This document shows positions 9,109-19,729 of a DNA stretch of 64,000 bases, piece after piece. The notes beneath the pieces are model-generated. The model was not told the origin of the DNA. It saw only the letters and a program-made list of their open reading frames with translations, and searched no databases. Position 1 is the stretch's first letter. The number at the start of each line of letters is the position of its first letter. Source of the DNA: Brachionus manjavacas (Eukaryota; Rotifera; Eurotatoria; Ploima; Brachionidae); NCBI GenBank assembly GCA_019054805.1, contig JAHQIY010000004.1, positions 1,612,001-1,676,000 on the forward strand. Direction: 5' to 3'. Both the position numbers and the translations under genes were made by a program.

Positions 9109-12100
9109 CTAAACAAAATTTTAATTAAATATTTTCAAATCATCATTTTTTTAAATACAGTACTTTTTTAAATATTTTCTGTTTTCACGTAAAATTACTC
9201 AAGTAAAAAAAAAGTAAATTTAGCGGATTTTACCAGAATTAACGTAAAATTACCGGAAATTACGTAAATTTTTGTTAAAAGTAAAAATTCCAAAAAATAC
9301 TACATTTTTTGACTTTTCAAAAATCTTTTGAACCTGAATTCGGAAAAAAAATACTTTTATTCACGTAATTTTACGTGAAATTTGAAAATGGTATTAGATC
9401 GGAGCCGTTGCTCAAAAAGGTACTTGAAAAGGAGATGAGCGCCTTCCCATTATCTACTAGGATAGAATAGGGACAATTATTATTCAAAATTTTTAAAGCC
9501 TGGACTTGGGCTTTTGAAAGAAAATTAAAAAAGAAATTAAAGTCTTTGCTCGGACTTTGGAAAAAGAAAAAAAACAAAAAAGTTATGACTTGAACTTGAC
9601 TTGAGACCTGATGACTTTTAGACAACTCTGCTTCAAAAAATGAAGAAATACTGAATATTTGGGCTGGGATTTCATTAAAGGGAGCAACGAATTTTGCTGT
9701 AAGATTCTGAGAATGAAAAAAAGCTTTTACTTTAGAATTGTTTAAGATTCTTAAAATGTTTTAATTAGGTTTTATTTTCAATTAATGAAAAAATGGAGAT
9801 TGTTCAAATCACTGAATGATATTGGGATGTGTATAATTGAACAATTTTTAATTTTGCGTTTTTGTTTATTGTTTAAACTTTACTTTTTTTTAAATTTGTA
9901 CAAAAGTTAATTTTTTTACAAAAAATTACCATTTTCAAATAAAATTTCACGTAAAATTACGTGAATTTTTTATTAGAATTCAGGCCCAAAAAATTTTAAA
10001 AAAGTCAAAAATGTCAAATTTTCCTAAAAAGTTATTATTTTTTGGAATTTTTACTTTTAACAAAAATTTCGTAATTTCCGGTAATTTTACGATAATTCTG
10101 GTAAAATCCGCTAAATTTACTTTTTTTTTTACTTTGGTAATTAAACGTAATTTTACGTGAAAACATAAAATAATGGCAGTACTGTATTTGAAAAACATTC
10201 TAATATTAAGTTGGTTCAATTTTTTATTTTTTGTGTTTGAATTAAAAAATGTATCCAATGTTGAATTATCATTGAAAGAGTGCGATGTTTCATATATTTT
10301 TTTTTAGTTCCAAAAAAAAATAATTTTAAATTAAAATTGCAAGCATTTTCATTTTTGAAATTAAACTCTTTGGTGATATAGAATGAGTTTAATTTTTATT
10401 TGGAAATTTGAAAAAAAAAATTGAAAATTAAAAATTATTTTTTAATTATTTTCTATATTATTTTCTACCTTAATGCTCCTTCAGAATAAAAACATATGAA
10501 AAAAAAATGAATAAAAAGAATAATTCATTTAGATAAAAGTTGCATGGATAGACAATGAGATCAAACTTTTAAAAAATCATTTTCCTTTCTTTACTTTTTG
10601 TACTTTTTCAAAATATTATTTTATTTGGCCCTGTTCCTTTTTGTACTTTCTGTACTTTTTGTACTTTTTCTAACTATTTTATTTGGCCCTGTTCCTTTTT
10701 GTACTTTCTTTACTTTTTGTACTTTTTCAAAATATTATTTTATTTGGCTCTGTTCCTTTTTGTACTTTCTGTACTTTTTGTACTTTTTCTAACTATTTTA
10801 TTTGGCCCTGTTCCTTTTTGTACTTTCTGTACTTTTTGTACTTTTTCAGAATATTATTTTATTTGGCCCTGTTCCTTTTTGTACTTTCTGTACTTTTTGT
10901 ACTTTTTCTAACTATTTTATTTGGCCCTGTTCCTTTTTGTACTTTCTGTACTTTTTGTACTTTTTCTAACTATTTTATTTGGCCCTGTTCCTTTTTGTAC
11001 TTTCTTTACTTTTTGTACTTTTTCAGAATATTATTTTATTTGGCTCTGTTTCTGTGATTAATGATAATTTTAATAATTTTATTAAAACTTAAACGGGGTC
11101 CGGGGCGGAGCCCTGGTTTAGGGATTCGGGTATGCTGAAGGTAAGAAAAATATTAGTTAAATATTAATAAAAGGTTTTTTTATTACCATTAAGAACCAAA
11201 AGTACAAAAAGTACAGAAAGTACAAAAAGTAACAGGGCCAAATAAAATAATATTCTGAAAAAGTACAAAAAGTACAGAAAGTACAAAAAGGAACAGGGCC
11301 AAATAAAATAATATTCTGAAAAAGTACAAAAAGTACAGAAAGTACAAAAAGGAACAGGGCCAAATAAAATAATATTCTGAAAAAGTACAAAAAGTACAGA
11401 AAGTACAAAAAGTAACAGGGCCAAATAAAATAATATTCTGAAAAAGTACAAAAAGTACAGAAAGGATTTTTATTTTTAAATATTTTCATTGTATATACCT
11501 CAAAAGTTGATATTCAATCGTTGAAAAACAAATTGAATAAATTGAATAAAGCTGTTTAATAGAATGTCTAATTCTCGAAACTGATGTAAAAATTAGTTAA
11601 TAATTAGTTGATTTTTAATTTGAAGGAGCTTTAGAAATAGCTCAGCATTTGCTCTGATCTGGTTGACTTGGAATTACTCTTTTAACAATCCCAAGTACCC
11701 TAATGCGCTCTTCACTTAAATCTTTGCCTTTCAGCATAAAATAATAAAAATTAAAGAAAAAAAAAATCATTTTTTCACCCTTCAAGTGTTTGTACTGTTT
11801 AGTTGCTGATTCATCACCTGCAATTACAAAAAGATTTGGGAAAAATTAAACAGTGTCTTTTCAACAGGACTGATGTCTTTTCAACTTTCATTTTTTTAAG
11901 CTTATTTACTCTATTTTGATTCTTTTTTTTTTATCTAATTTTATTAACTTTAATTTTATTTTATTTTTTTATTTTATTTTTAACTTATTCTGAAGGAGCT
12001 TTAGCTCGGTACAGAAAACAAATAAATAAACAAATAATTGGAATCTAATTTATCAAATATATTTTTATTTTTACGAACACCATGTACAAACAATATGTTA

Positions 12101-15100
12101 CAATCAGCAAGCTAAAATCAAATAAAAGACTAGGTAACTTTTAGAAAAAGACTCTCAGTTTAAGATTTTTAAACTTGTTTTCAACCAAACTATTGAAAAC
12201 ATGGTTCAAAGATATTAGAAGAAAAATTCACAAAAATCAATTTGGCTATAAAAGCCAGTACTCGTGTAAACACGCGTATTTTCTAGTTAATGAAAATATC
12301 CAATATTATAATGTAAACAAAACGAATGTTTACAGGGCCAGTTTAGATGCCCAGAAGGCTTAGGCAGACTGCATACAATTGGACTCGAAAAAAACTCGTA
12401 CTCGCCTAACTCGGAAAATTCGAGTTTATACTCGTACCCCTAGTCGGCAAACTCGTAAAACTCGAGTATTTACTCATGTAAAAACTCGAGTTAAAAACTA
12501 TGAATTTCACTAGTCAAAATTTTTTTGTTATATTTTTTTATAATTTTTATTTTAGTTTATTAGTAAATCAAAATTTAATATCAAACTTATTAGAAAATAT
12601 ATAATTTTAATAATTTTTTTTATTTCGCTTTGTTTTCCAATAAATCAACATTAACACGAATCAAAATTTTTTCAATCAGAGTTTCTACATCATCTGCCAG
12701 AAACGAAAACAGATCATTAATGGCTTTGCTAACAAAGTCAAAAAATTATGAGTCTCATGAAAAAGTTGCGAGATTTAGTTTGCAAGAAGAGATAAAAAAA
12801 GAAAGAATCGATTTTTTAAATTTTATTGAAGACCAAACTGTTACTGGAAAGTGTACTAAGTCGTTTTGGAGTGAGTATGTTGAAAGATTTCTAAGACTAA
12901 GACAAGTTGCTTTAGTTCTTTTCTAGATTCCAGCGTCGACAGCTTTCATAGAAAGGTTCAATAGTATATGTGGCTTAGTTTGCGACAAGCGTTCAATGAA
13001 CATGAATCCTGAAGCTTTGATTGAAAAAATTTTGATTCGTGTTAATGTTGATTTATTGGAAAACAAAGCGAAATAAAAAAAATTATTAAAATTATATATT
13101 TTCAAATAAGTTTGATATTAAATTTTGATTTACTAATAAACTAAAATAAAAATTATTAAAAAATATAACAAAAAAATTTTGACTAGTGAAATTCATAGTT
13201 TTTAACTCGAGTTTTTAGACTTTTTCGAGTTTTTACACGAGTAAATGCTCGAATTTTCCGAGTTAGGCGAGTACGAGTTTTTTTCGAGTCTAATTGTATG
13301 GCAGACTGTGGAGAAAAGGCTTGTTTTATAAGCTAAAAAAAGAAATACCTGAAATGTTTTGGAGAACATTGTATTTTTATTATGAAGCAACAAAAGTTGT
13401 CGTTAAATTTTATGATAGGAAATCAAATCCTTTTACCATCACTGATGGATTAAAGCAAGGTCGGATTTTATCACCTTATTTATTCAATTTTTTACATAAA
13501 TGAGCTTTTAAATACCTGCTTTAGTCTCAAAATTGGGTGCAGAATAGGTCCTCATAATTTATCTATAATTGCGTACTGTGATAATATTGTTCTTCTTAGT
13601 CCAACAAGATTCCATTTAAAGCTCCTTCTAGATAAATGTAGCCTGTTTGGAACGCAATGGAAAATAAATTTTAACGCGAAAAAATCTGTAATATATTGTT
13701 CAGAACACCAAGGAAACAAATTGAATGTAAAAAGGGATTTCTTTTTAAATGGGAGTATTCTTGATAGAGTCTCTAACTTAACATATCTTGGTCTTCCGAT
13801 AGGTAACCAAAATTTATTAAATAAGTACTGGGATGAAAAATTCTTTAAAGTTCAGAGGGCCATATATACATTAAGTGGAATAGGATGTAGGGCATATGGG
13901 TTGAATCCTATAGTTCTAGCTAAAATCTTTAATATTTACTGTCAATCAATCATGAGCTATGGCTTAGAAATGTGCTTTATTAAAAAACAAAATTGAGCGA
14001 GTATGATAAATCTCAAGCTTGTCTGATTAAAAGAAATCTTGGTCTATCCAAGTTTGCAAGAAGCACTCTTCTATTAAATGCTCTAAGGGTTAATAAAATT
14101 AGTAAGCTTTACTTAAAGTATAAAATACTATTTTTTCAACAAGTTAAACGTCTAGAAAATGTCAAAGTTGTTTTCGATTATCGCAAGAACTACTATACTA
14201 AAAATAAATGTCCGCAGAATTCTTTCATTTACCAGCTAAGAGAAACAACAGAGATAGTTGGTAACTTGGAAGCTCTAAATTTTAAAGACTGTTTGTTGAG
14301 GCTAAATGAGCATTTTGATATTAAATTGAATAATATCAATAAAGTAGATTAGTTAAGAAAATAATTAATCTTTGTCGTTTGATTTCTGAGGATGAACTGA
14401 ACTCCTCTTTTATAAAAATATTTTATACTAAGTTCTTGGTGAACAAGTAACTTAAGTCTTCTTTATTTTTTATTTTATAATAATTTTTATATATGTTTTT
14501 TTATTTTAAATCGTCCATGGGATGTAGTTTAATTTTTCAACAAATAATAATAATAATAATGGTCCAAAGATAGGTCTGCCAATTATGCAGAACCGATACA
14601 TTTAAAATTGATTTTTTTTTTGAAAGTCAATTCTCAATTTAGATTTCTATTTTTTTCAAAATTTGACTTAATCCTGTGACAAGCAAGGTCAAAACAAGCA
14701 TTTTTCTGAAATTTAGATTTTAAAGTCTAGAAAATTTTTTTTTTAAAAGCAAAATAAACTCATTTTGTTTTTTGTTCTTAATAACATTTAGTATATAAAA
14801 TCAGTTTTTAGGCAGAAAAACAAATTTATTAATTTTTTATAAAATGATTCAGGAATATTTTTAAACCTTACTTCTTCCCATTCATGAACATATCGAACTA
14901 ATCGACTTAGACGCAGCAAACGCAACAAACTGAGTAATTTTGCTAATCGAAGAACTTTGAGAGCTCGACCTGTTTGAGCTAATTGATATTTTCTGTCGCT
15001 TTTTTCAATTAGCAAAAATATATAGTCCAAAGGTATTGTACTTAAAAAATCAACTATAAACCAAGTTCGGAAATAGCTTTTTGCTATTTTTTTTGGCTGA

Positions 15101-18100
15101 AGGATTATTTCGTTATCACCATTATTTTTCATAACACCTATAGATAAAAAAATTAAAAGATAATCCTTTAAAAATCATTATTTTAATATAAAATAAAATA
15201 TTTTTTTTTGGTAGCCATTAGATATTTTTTGTGAATTTAAACTAGAGTTGGTCAAATGAAGAGTTGGTAAACCGGTTCCAATTTTAAAGCCGGTTTCAAA
15301 AACAGAACCGTTTTTAAAACAGAATTGGTTTTTTGAATCAATTTACAATTTGTTTATTAAAGATAAAAACTTTTGTGAATAAAACTAATTTTTGTGTTAT
15401 TTCAGTCTTTAAATTTTTTAAATTCTATATTTAATAACCCTTTTTAACTTTTTTTAATGCCTTAAATAATACGAATCATTTGATTAATTCTTAAAAATCT
15501 CATTAATAAAAGGCCAAAAAATAGCTAAAATTTAAAAAAATCAATCAAAAGTTTCTTTTAAACTTTTTTTTTAAATTTTTAAAAAAATTTTTTTTTTTAG
15601 TTTGCTTGAGTTCTGCTAACTAACTAAAAACAAGTTCAGTCGAGGCGAAAGATGTTTTTAGCTAGTTAGCATAACTCAAGCAAACTCTCTGGTAGGTTCT
15701 CTTCTAAAGTAACGACGAAATGGCAAATGGCAGCAGAAAATGCAATAATACAAAGAGATACTTTGAAGAGAGAATCAAGCTAAAAGATATTTGTTACCTT
15801 TTTCTTTTTTAATTTTACCTAATTTTTAATTTACCAATTCTAATAATAGTAAATTTCTCAGAAACACAAATAATGAGGATCGATGGATAATATAAAGAAG
15901 ACAAGCAACAAAATTTAGGCGATAGTCTATAACGGGTGACAACTTGGAATCGAGACGAACTTTAAGTATCATTTGAAATGCTATTTTAATTTTATTTTCA
16001 AAAACCCTTTCCATATTCTTGTAGTAAATTTAATTTTAAATACGAAAAACTAAGATGAACTAAGGAATAAAATACGACTTTGTACAAGAAATATGGACCA
16101 AAAAACGATCTTGATGAACTTAGCACGACTGCAAATAGGACTAAAGCAGTTTTATCTCTTTAATGGAAGCAGTTTTATTAACTCGCAATCGATCACACTA
16201 CTACTACTATCGTAGTTTAGTTTTTAATTGATAGATTTTTCATTTAAGTAATTATTATTATTTCAAAAATTACGCCAAATTTGGATGATAAAAAAAATTA
16301 AAAATTAAAGATTAAAATTATCAAAAAAAACTATTATAAAATAAACACTATTTTTTTGTCTTTCTAGACTTCAAGATTATATCCTTAATAGTAAAAAAAA
16401 TAATACATAATTTCAATTTTTACAATTAAAATTAATTTAATTTTCAACTTTTTTTTTGAAAAAAAAGAAATTACAGAGACAGGTCATCGTTATAGGAGAG
16501 AGGTCCGCTGCACCCATTCCAGCACCTCTCAAATGTAATATTTGAATATATATTTAAATAAATGTTGGCTGACCGGTATCTTGACCATGAGTCAGTCGGT
16601 TTTTAAAAATGTGAGTGTGCGTGGATATTTAGACACACCCTAGTGCACCAATTCCAGCAATTCTTAAATGTAATATTTGAATGGCTACTATTTAATTCAG
16701 TATCTAATAATAATTATTTAGTATCTAATTTTGATAATATCTATTTTATTTTATTGGAACCTAATTTATTTAATCAATATCTAAACTAATTGATAAGTAT
16801 CTAATTTAATACATTGAGTATCAAATCAACATATGTAATTTTGATAAATTAATCAATTAATATGATCGATTTTTTATATAAATTTGTCACACTAAAACTA
16901 AAATTTTTGAAAAAACATTACAAAATATTAAAATGAGTGATTCAGAATCTTCTTCAACTTAAATTCTTCGACTTGCTACACAAAATCAGCCAGGTTTGGA
17001 TACTGACGACGAAATAGACAGCATCGAAGTCGATCTAAAACCTAAGCGGGACAAATCAAAAGTTTACGATGAGTTTCAACGCTATGCTTCTTATCAAGAA
17101 GCATTAAAGGTAATCCAAGATAAAGATATTTTGTTTGAGGATACATTTTGGGGGAAAAAAAAACCTAAAATTAGGTAAGGGAACTAACAGTGATAAACAG
17201 TTCTTCAAATGCAAGAATTGTCCAAAAATGTTGTACATTGAAAAACCTAAAACAGATTCGGGTTCAATTATTTTTGTTGAAGACTGTAACCATAACCATT
17301 TCAGGACAAATGGTAACTCAAGAAAATATCGAACTCATCGATTCATCAAGTTCAAATACCACGGTCAATCAATCCAACCAAGTCTCAACTTCACATGAAG
17401 AAGAATCGAATATACCTCCTGGCACTTCTAGAATTGTAATTATTCCATTGTCAAATGTGAATACTAATAAAAAACCAAGAGGAAGACCACCTAAAAATCG
17501 CAATGAAGTTAATGAACAAACCGTTGAGAATCCAAGCAAACGAAGGAAAATTTCGAAAAACAAATAAACAAATAAATTAAGCTCTTTAATAGAGCCGTTT
17601 AATTTTTTTCTCTCTTTTTTATTATTTTTTTTTTCTTGAGTGTGATATTTTATTTTTTATTTGATACAAATATTATTTTATTAGATACTATGAAATTTTA
17701 TTAGATATTTTTTTTTATTTTTATTAGATACAGATTAAAATAAATTAGATACTAAAATAATTTTTAGCCATATTTGAATGTTATTAAATGTAATATTTAT
17801 TTTAAATTTTTATTCGTAAAAATTAAGATCAATAAATAGAAAATATGTTTAAGGTAAAATAATTTTTATGTTTACCATCGTATCTTCTTCTTCCAAAAAA
17901 AAATTAAAAAAGATATAACGTTTAGTTAAATTAAAAAACTGATTCCGAAAAAAAAACTTTTTTAAAAAAAGGAACCAAAAAGCCTGATTACTAATTAAAT
18001 ATCAATAAAAAAACTAACCTGTTCGAAAATTGACAGCAATGTCGACCAAAAACAATGAATCACTAACTAGATTGAAAATGAGTAGACCAAAATGATTCCA

Positions 18101-18769
18101 ACTATCATTAAAAAAAGATATGGCTACAGGTAAAATGATCACATTTGCGATTAACAAAATTAGCATCACAAGATCCCAATAGAATCTAAAATTGGAGCAT
18201 GGATGAATGATGAAGCGCCCAACTTTTTGTTGTCTAAGTTTCTCTTTTAGAAGTCCTTCTTTATTTCCGAAATATTTCATTGAAAGTTTGTTGTCCGATG
18301 GCTGCAACATGCTCCCAAAATAAGATTTTATTTTTGAACACGATGTTTTTGCCATGACAAAATCAGTTGATTCAATATTTTGCTTAAAAGGATCTTGAGC
18401 AGATTTGTTTACAAAATCTTTATTTGATTGAATACTTTTTTCATCAATTGATTCTTTTAAAGTATTTCTGGGTACATTTAAAAATGGACATATCTTTGAT
18501 GTAACTGATTGGAAACTTGGTCTATGATTATTTGGATTTATATAAGGTGAACTAAATATTTGGTATTTAGAGTTGAGCTGATTTTTAGAAGCGTTTCCAG
18601 CTGAGGAAAAAGCACTTAAGTGTTGGCTGGTATCCGACCATATTTCATTATTCTCAATACAAATTGGTGATTCCTTTACAGATGATTGTTCCATAATTTC
18701 ATTTAGAAAATTGTTCATGGTTTTTCTTTTTTGGCTGCTTTTTGGGGTCTTAGTATTTTTCGATGCCAT
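8044..18769 (-). CDS. HCN-A: hyperpolarisation-activated cyclic-nucleotide-gated channel
   Basis: Three coding exons (18769-18019, 15137-14872, 9108-8044) give about 693 aa. HCN channels are tetrameric cation channels of the plasma membrane that open on hyperpolarisation and carry Ih, modulated by cAMP. Layout: a Ser/Asn-rich N-terminus; the HCN domain (about 144-190, [14 protein letters not shown]); S1 (about 199-220); S2 (about 227-248) ending VNFRTG; S3; S4 with K/R every third residue and the HCN-type [13 protein letters not shown]5; the pore with CIGYGRY at about 411-415; S6; a C-linker (YQGKMFDE); and a CNBD (about 526-645) with [12 protein letters not shown]. Introns are 2.9 and 5.8 kb and packed with transposons. 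Downstream AATAAA-like signals lie near 7990. It is one of three tandem paralogues. No stop or frameshift is seen, so it is probably functional. Confidence 0.93.
9158..10184. mobile_element. Foldback Tc1/mariner-like element in HCN-A intron 2
   Basis: It starts CAGTACTTTTTTAAATA and ends TAATGGCAGTACTG, with TA on both sides (9156-9157 and 10185-10186). The arms of about 230 bp (9158-9392 and 9946-10184) are imperfect inverted repeats containing TTTCACGTAAAATTACGTG. The same arm occurs at 62132-62330. The 550-bp centre has a GTCTTTGCTCGGACTTTGG-type repeat (9530-9600) and TTGTTCAAATCACTGAATG, related to Tc1 interiors elsewhere in the window. No intact transposase is present. Confidence 0.75.
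10543..11501. mobile_element. Inverted-VNTR element, long copy
   Basis: It is bounded by an 8-bp direct repeat AAAAGTTG (10535-10542 and 11502-11509). It starts CATGGATAGACAATGAGATC and ends TTCATTGTATATACCTC, so the termini share an imperfect inverted ATAGACAATGA. The left half (about 10585-11050) is eight head-to-tail units of 58 or 61 bp built from TGGCCCTGTTCCTTTTTG and runs of TACTTTTTG/TACTTTCTG. The right half (about 11200-11465) has about five units in inverse orientation. Between them is a GC-richer core with ACGGGGTCCGGGGCGGAGCC then CTGGTTTAGGGATTCGGG. Shorter relatives lie at 20490 and 22580. The ORFs through the arrays are periodicity artefacts. Confidence 0.8.
11536..11870 (-). 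repeat. Exon-bearing dispersed repeat (transposon gene remnant)
   Basis: Read on the minus strand it has ACTGTTTAATTTTTCCCAAA, an acceptor-like TAATTGCAG, a coding-like [16 protein letters not shown], a short AT-rich gap, then [19 protein letters not shown] followed by [12 protein letters not shown] second copy is at 28250-28660 and partial ones at 1004 and 5690-5870. Conservation of a splice-like boundary and of reading frame between copies suggests a transposase gene. I could not assign a superfamily. Confidence 0.5.
11876..12030 (+). mobile_element. 5'-truncated LINE, 3' UTR only
   Basis: GTCTTTTCAACTTTCATTTT, an AGCTTATTTACTCTATTTTG block, then TTCTGAAGGAGCTTTAGCTC and GGTACAGAAAACAAATAAA. 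It matches the 3' UTR of the LINE at 56850-59335 (59155-59310) nearly base for base, so it is a recent relative of that element, inserted without coding sequence. Confidence 0.75.
12140..14562 (+). pseudogene. LINE reverse transcriptase, split by a hAT element
   Basis: RT domain pieces are found on both sides of the hAT at 12372-13300. Left: [19 protein letters not shown] and ASLDAQKA. Right: [28 protein letters not shown] and [14 protein letters not shown] in place of the canonical YADD. Further on come [25 protein letters not shown] and long tail ORFs at 13721-13996 and 13993-14352. The mutated catalytic box plus internal stops (for example 13501 and 13996) show it is dead. It ends with an (AAT)n tail near 14545-14562. 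The 5' end is poorly defined. It lies in HCN-A intron 2, antisense to the host gene. Confidence 0.8.
12372..13300. mobile_element. hAT transposon remnant folded into a long inverted repeat
   Basis: It is flanked by the 8-bp duplication GCAGACTG (12364-12371 and 13301-13308), diagnostic for hAT. The termini CATACAATTGGACTCG and CGAGTCTAATTGTATG are inverse complements with one mismatch. The arms (about 12372-12680 and 13000-13300) carry ACTCGAG-rich termini, then sequence that on the right encodes the end of a hAT C-terminal dimerisation domain: [28 protein letters not shown] and [13 protein letters not shown]. The left arm is an inverted copy of that same coding end. The centre (12720-12925) encodes further transposase-like sequence. 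There is a stop before IPAST. It cannot encode an active enzyme. Confidence 0.88.
14872..15137 (-). CDS. HCN-A exon 2 (S3-S4)
   Basis: The acceptor CTATAG precedes GTGTTATG at 15137, and the donor GTAAGG follows the exon at 14872. It has 88 codons after completing the split Gly. It encodes [20 protein letters not shown]3 ([15 protein letters not shown]) and the S4 sensor [20 protein letters not shown] followed by [10 protein letters not shown]. Basic residues at every third position, with the Ser interruption, are typical of HCN S4. Splice phases match exon 2 of HCN-B and HCN-C. Confidence 0.93.
16266..16605. repeat. SINE-like dispersed repeat pieces
   Basis: ATTACGCCAAATTTGGATG at 16270 is the inverse of the hairpin ATCGCCAAATCTGGCGTAAT at 36060. 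TTACAGAGACAGGTCATCG and AGAGGTCCGCTGCACCCATT (16471-16515) are the inverse of 35760-35820. TTGGCTGACCGGTATCTTG with GAGTCAGTCGG (16566-16600) matches 35930-35965 in direct orientation. The same modules therefore occur in two places in different order. The repeat CATTCCAGCA..CTTAAATGTAATATTTGAAT occurs twice (16515 and 16650). Confidence 0.5.
16683..17769 (+). mobile_element. MULE-type transposon with FLYWCH/WRKY-like N-terminal protein remnant
   Basis: Flanked by a 10-bp direct repeat ATATTTGAAT (16673-16682 and 17770-17779). The termini begin GGCTA on both sides and are lined with repeated TTAGATACTAAA words pointing inwards. Inside, plus-strand frames read [26 protein letters not shown] and [20 protein letters not shown], then in the next frame [13 protein letters not shown] with VEDCNHNHF. 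This C..C...H.H pattern is as in FLYWCH/WRKY-GCM1 zinc fingers of Mutator-like transposases. The third frame gives an AT-hook end ([21 protein letters not shown]). The DDE core is missing and the frame breaks at least twice. It lies in HCN-A intron 1. Confidence 0.7.
18019..18769 (-). CDS. HCN-A exon 1 (N-terminus, HCN domain, S1-S2)
   Basis: The ATG is at 18769-18767. The exon encodes 250 codons plus one base and ends CGAACAG before GTTAGT (phase 1). The first 140 residues are low-complexity Ser/Asn/Lys with no counterpart in the paralogues, as in other HCN channels. From about residue 144 the sequence follows the HCN domain and then two hydrophobic helices ([20 protein letters not shown] and [18 protein letters not shown]). 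It ends at NFRTG, an HCN hallmark. The start is the only in-frame ATG before the domain with an upstream stop. Confidence 0.93.
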
Positions 18770-19729
18770 TTTATCTAAGCGAAAAAATTTGGATTAAATA
18801 ACAAGTAAATGAGAAAAAGTGAATTTTAAAATTAATCTCTACAATTTGGCTTCTTTTCCTCTTTTTTAAGTCTTGCTTTAATTTTTTATAAGAAGATAAA
18901 TCGAATAAATCTGCCACAATGATAGTTTAAAATTTTATACAAAAATAAAATGTTGACTTTTCTCTATGAGTTCTAAATTGATGCTACAGAGTATAAATTG
19001 GAATATTTAAAAAAGTTAAAATTTAAAACCCTAAACCCTTAAAAAAAGACAAGCTAAAGTTAAGTTTAAGTTAAGGCGTTTGGTATTTCACTTACTATTT
19101 GTTCTATTGAAATGTTTTAAAACGATTATTTAACTTATAAAACCTGTCCTTTTTTAACATTATAATTTATTTGATATTTTTGGTATTTAATTTTAGAATA
19201 TAAAATAAAATCTTTTACAAAAACAATTGAATATTTTTATTTGTTTTAAAATTAATTTAATGTCAAACCATATGATTTTAGATCATTTCATATCCTTGAT
19301 CGCTTCAACTTTCTTAAAATACATCATAATTAGTTAGTGGACAATAATATACCCGAATTCTTTATTTATTTATTTAAAAAAAAATTTATCTGAAAAAAAA
19401 AAACACAAAAATAAAAAATTGATTGATTCATATTTTCTTAAAATGCGTTTCTATTTAGCCTTCTTCAAGTTCATGACTGAAATAGAAATAATTTTTGTTT
19501 AATTTAATTAGATATTAAAAAATTGTTTTTTTTTTATTTAGACATTTTCAAGAAAAAAGTAAAAAAAATTAGAATAAAATGATAAATAAAAATAAAAATA
19601 TTTTAATATAATGATATTTTTACATTATATTATTTTTGGTCTAATATTTTGTGTTTTGAATTTCAAAATGTATCCAATGTTGAAATAATTTTTTAGTTTC
19701 AAATAAAAAAATAATATTAACCGGACGTC
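18770..19729. other. AT-rich spacer upstream of HCN-A
   Basis: This is the 5' flank of HCN-A. I see homopolymer A/T, no ORF of note and no recognisable promoter motif. A VNTR-independent word AATGTATCCAATGTTGAA at 19668 recurs at 10247 and 28140 and belongs to a dispersed repeat. Confidence 0.4.

Noticed and set aside
10598..11057. Long Phe/Leu/Tyr-rich ORFs in several frames
   Set aside because: They follow the 58/61-bp tandem repeat exactly and exist in more than one frame; they are products of periodicity without stops, not genes. The same holds for 11157-11489 on the minus strand.
10585..11465. CRISPR-like direct repeats
   Set aside because: Units are contiguous, with no unique spacers, in a spliced-gene eukaryotic context; it is a VNTR in a mobile element.
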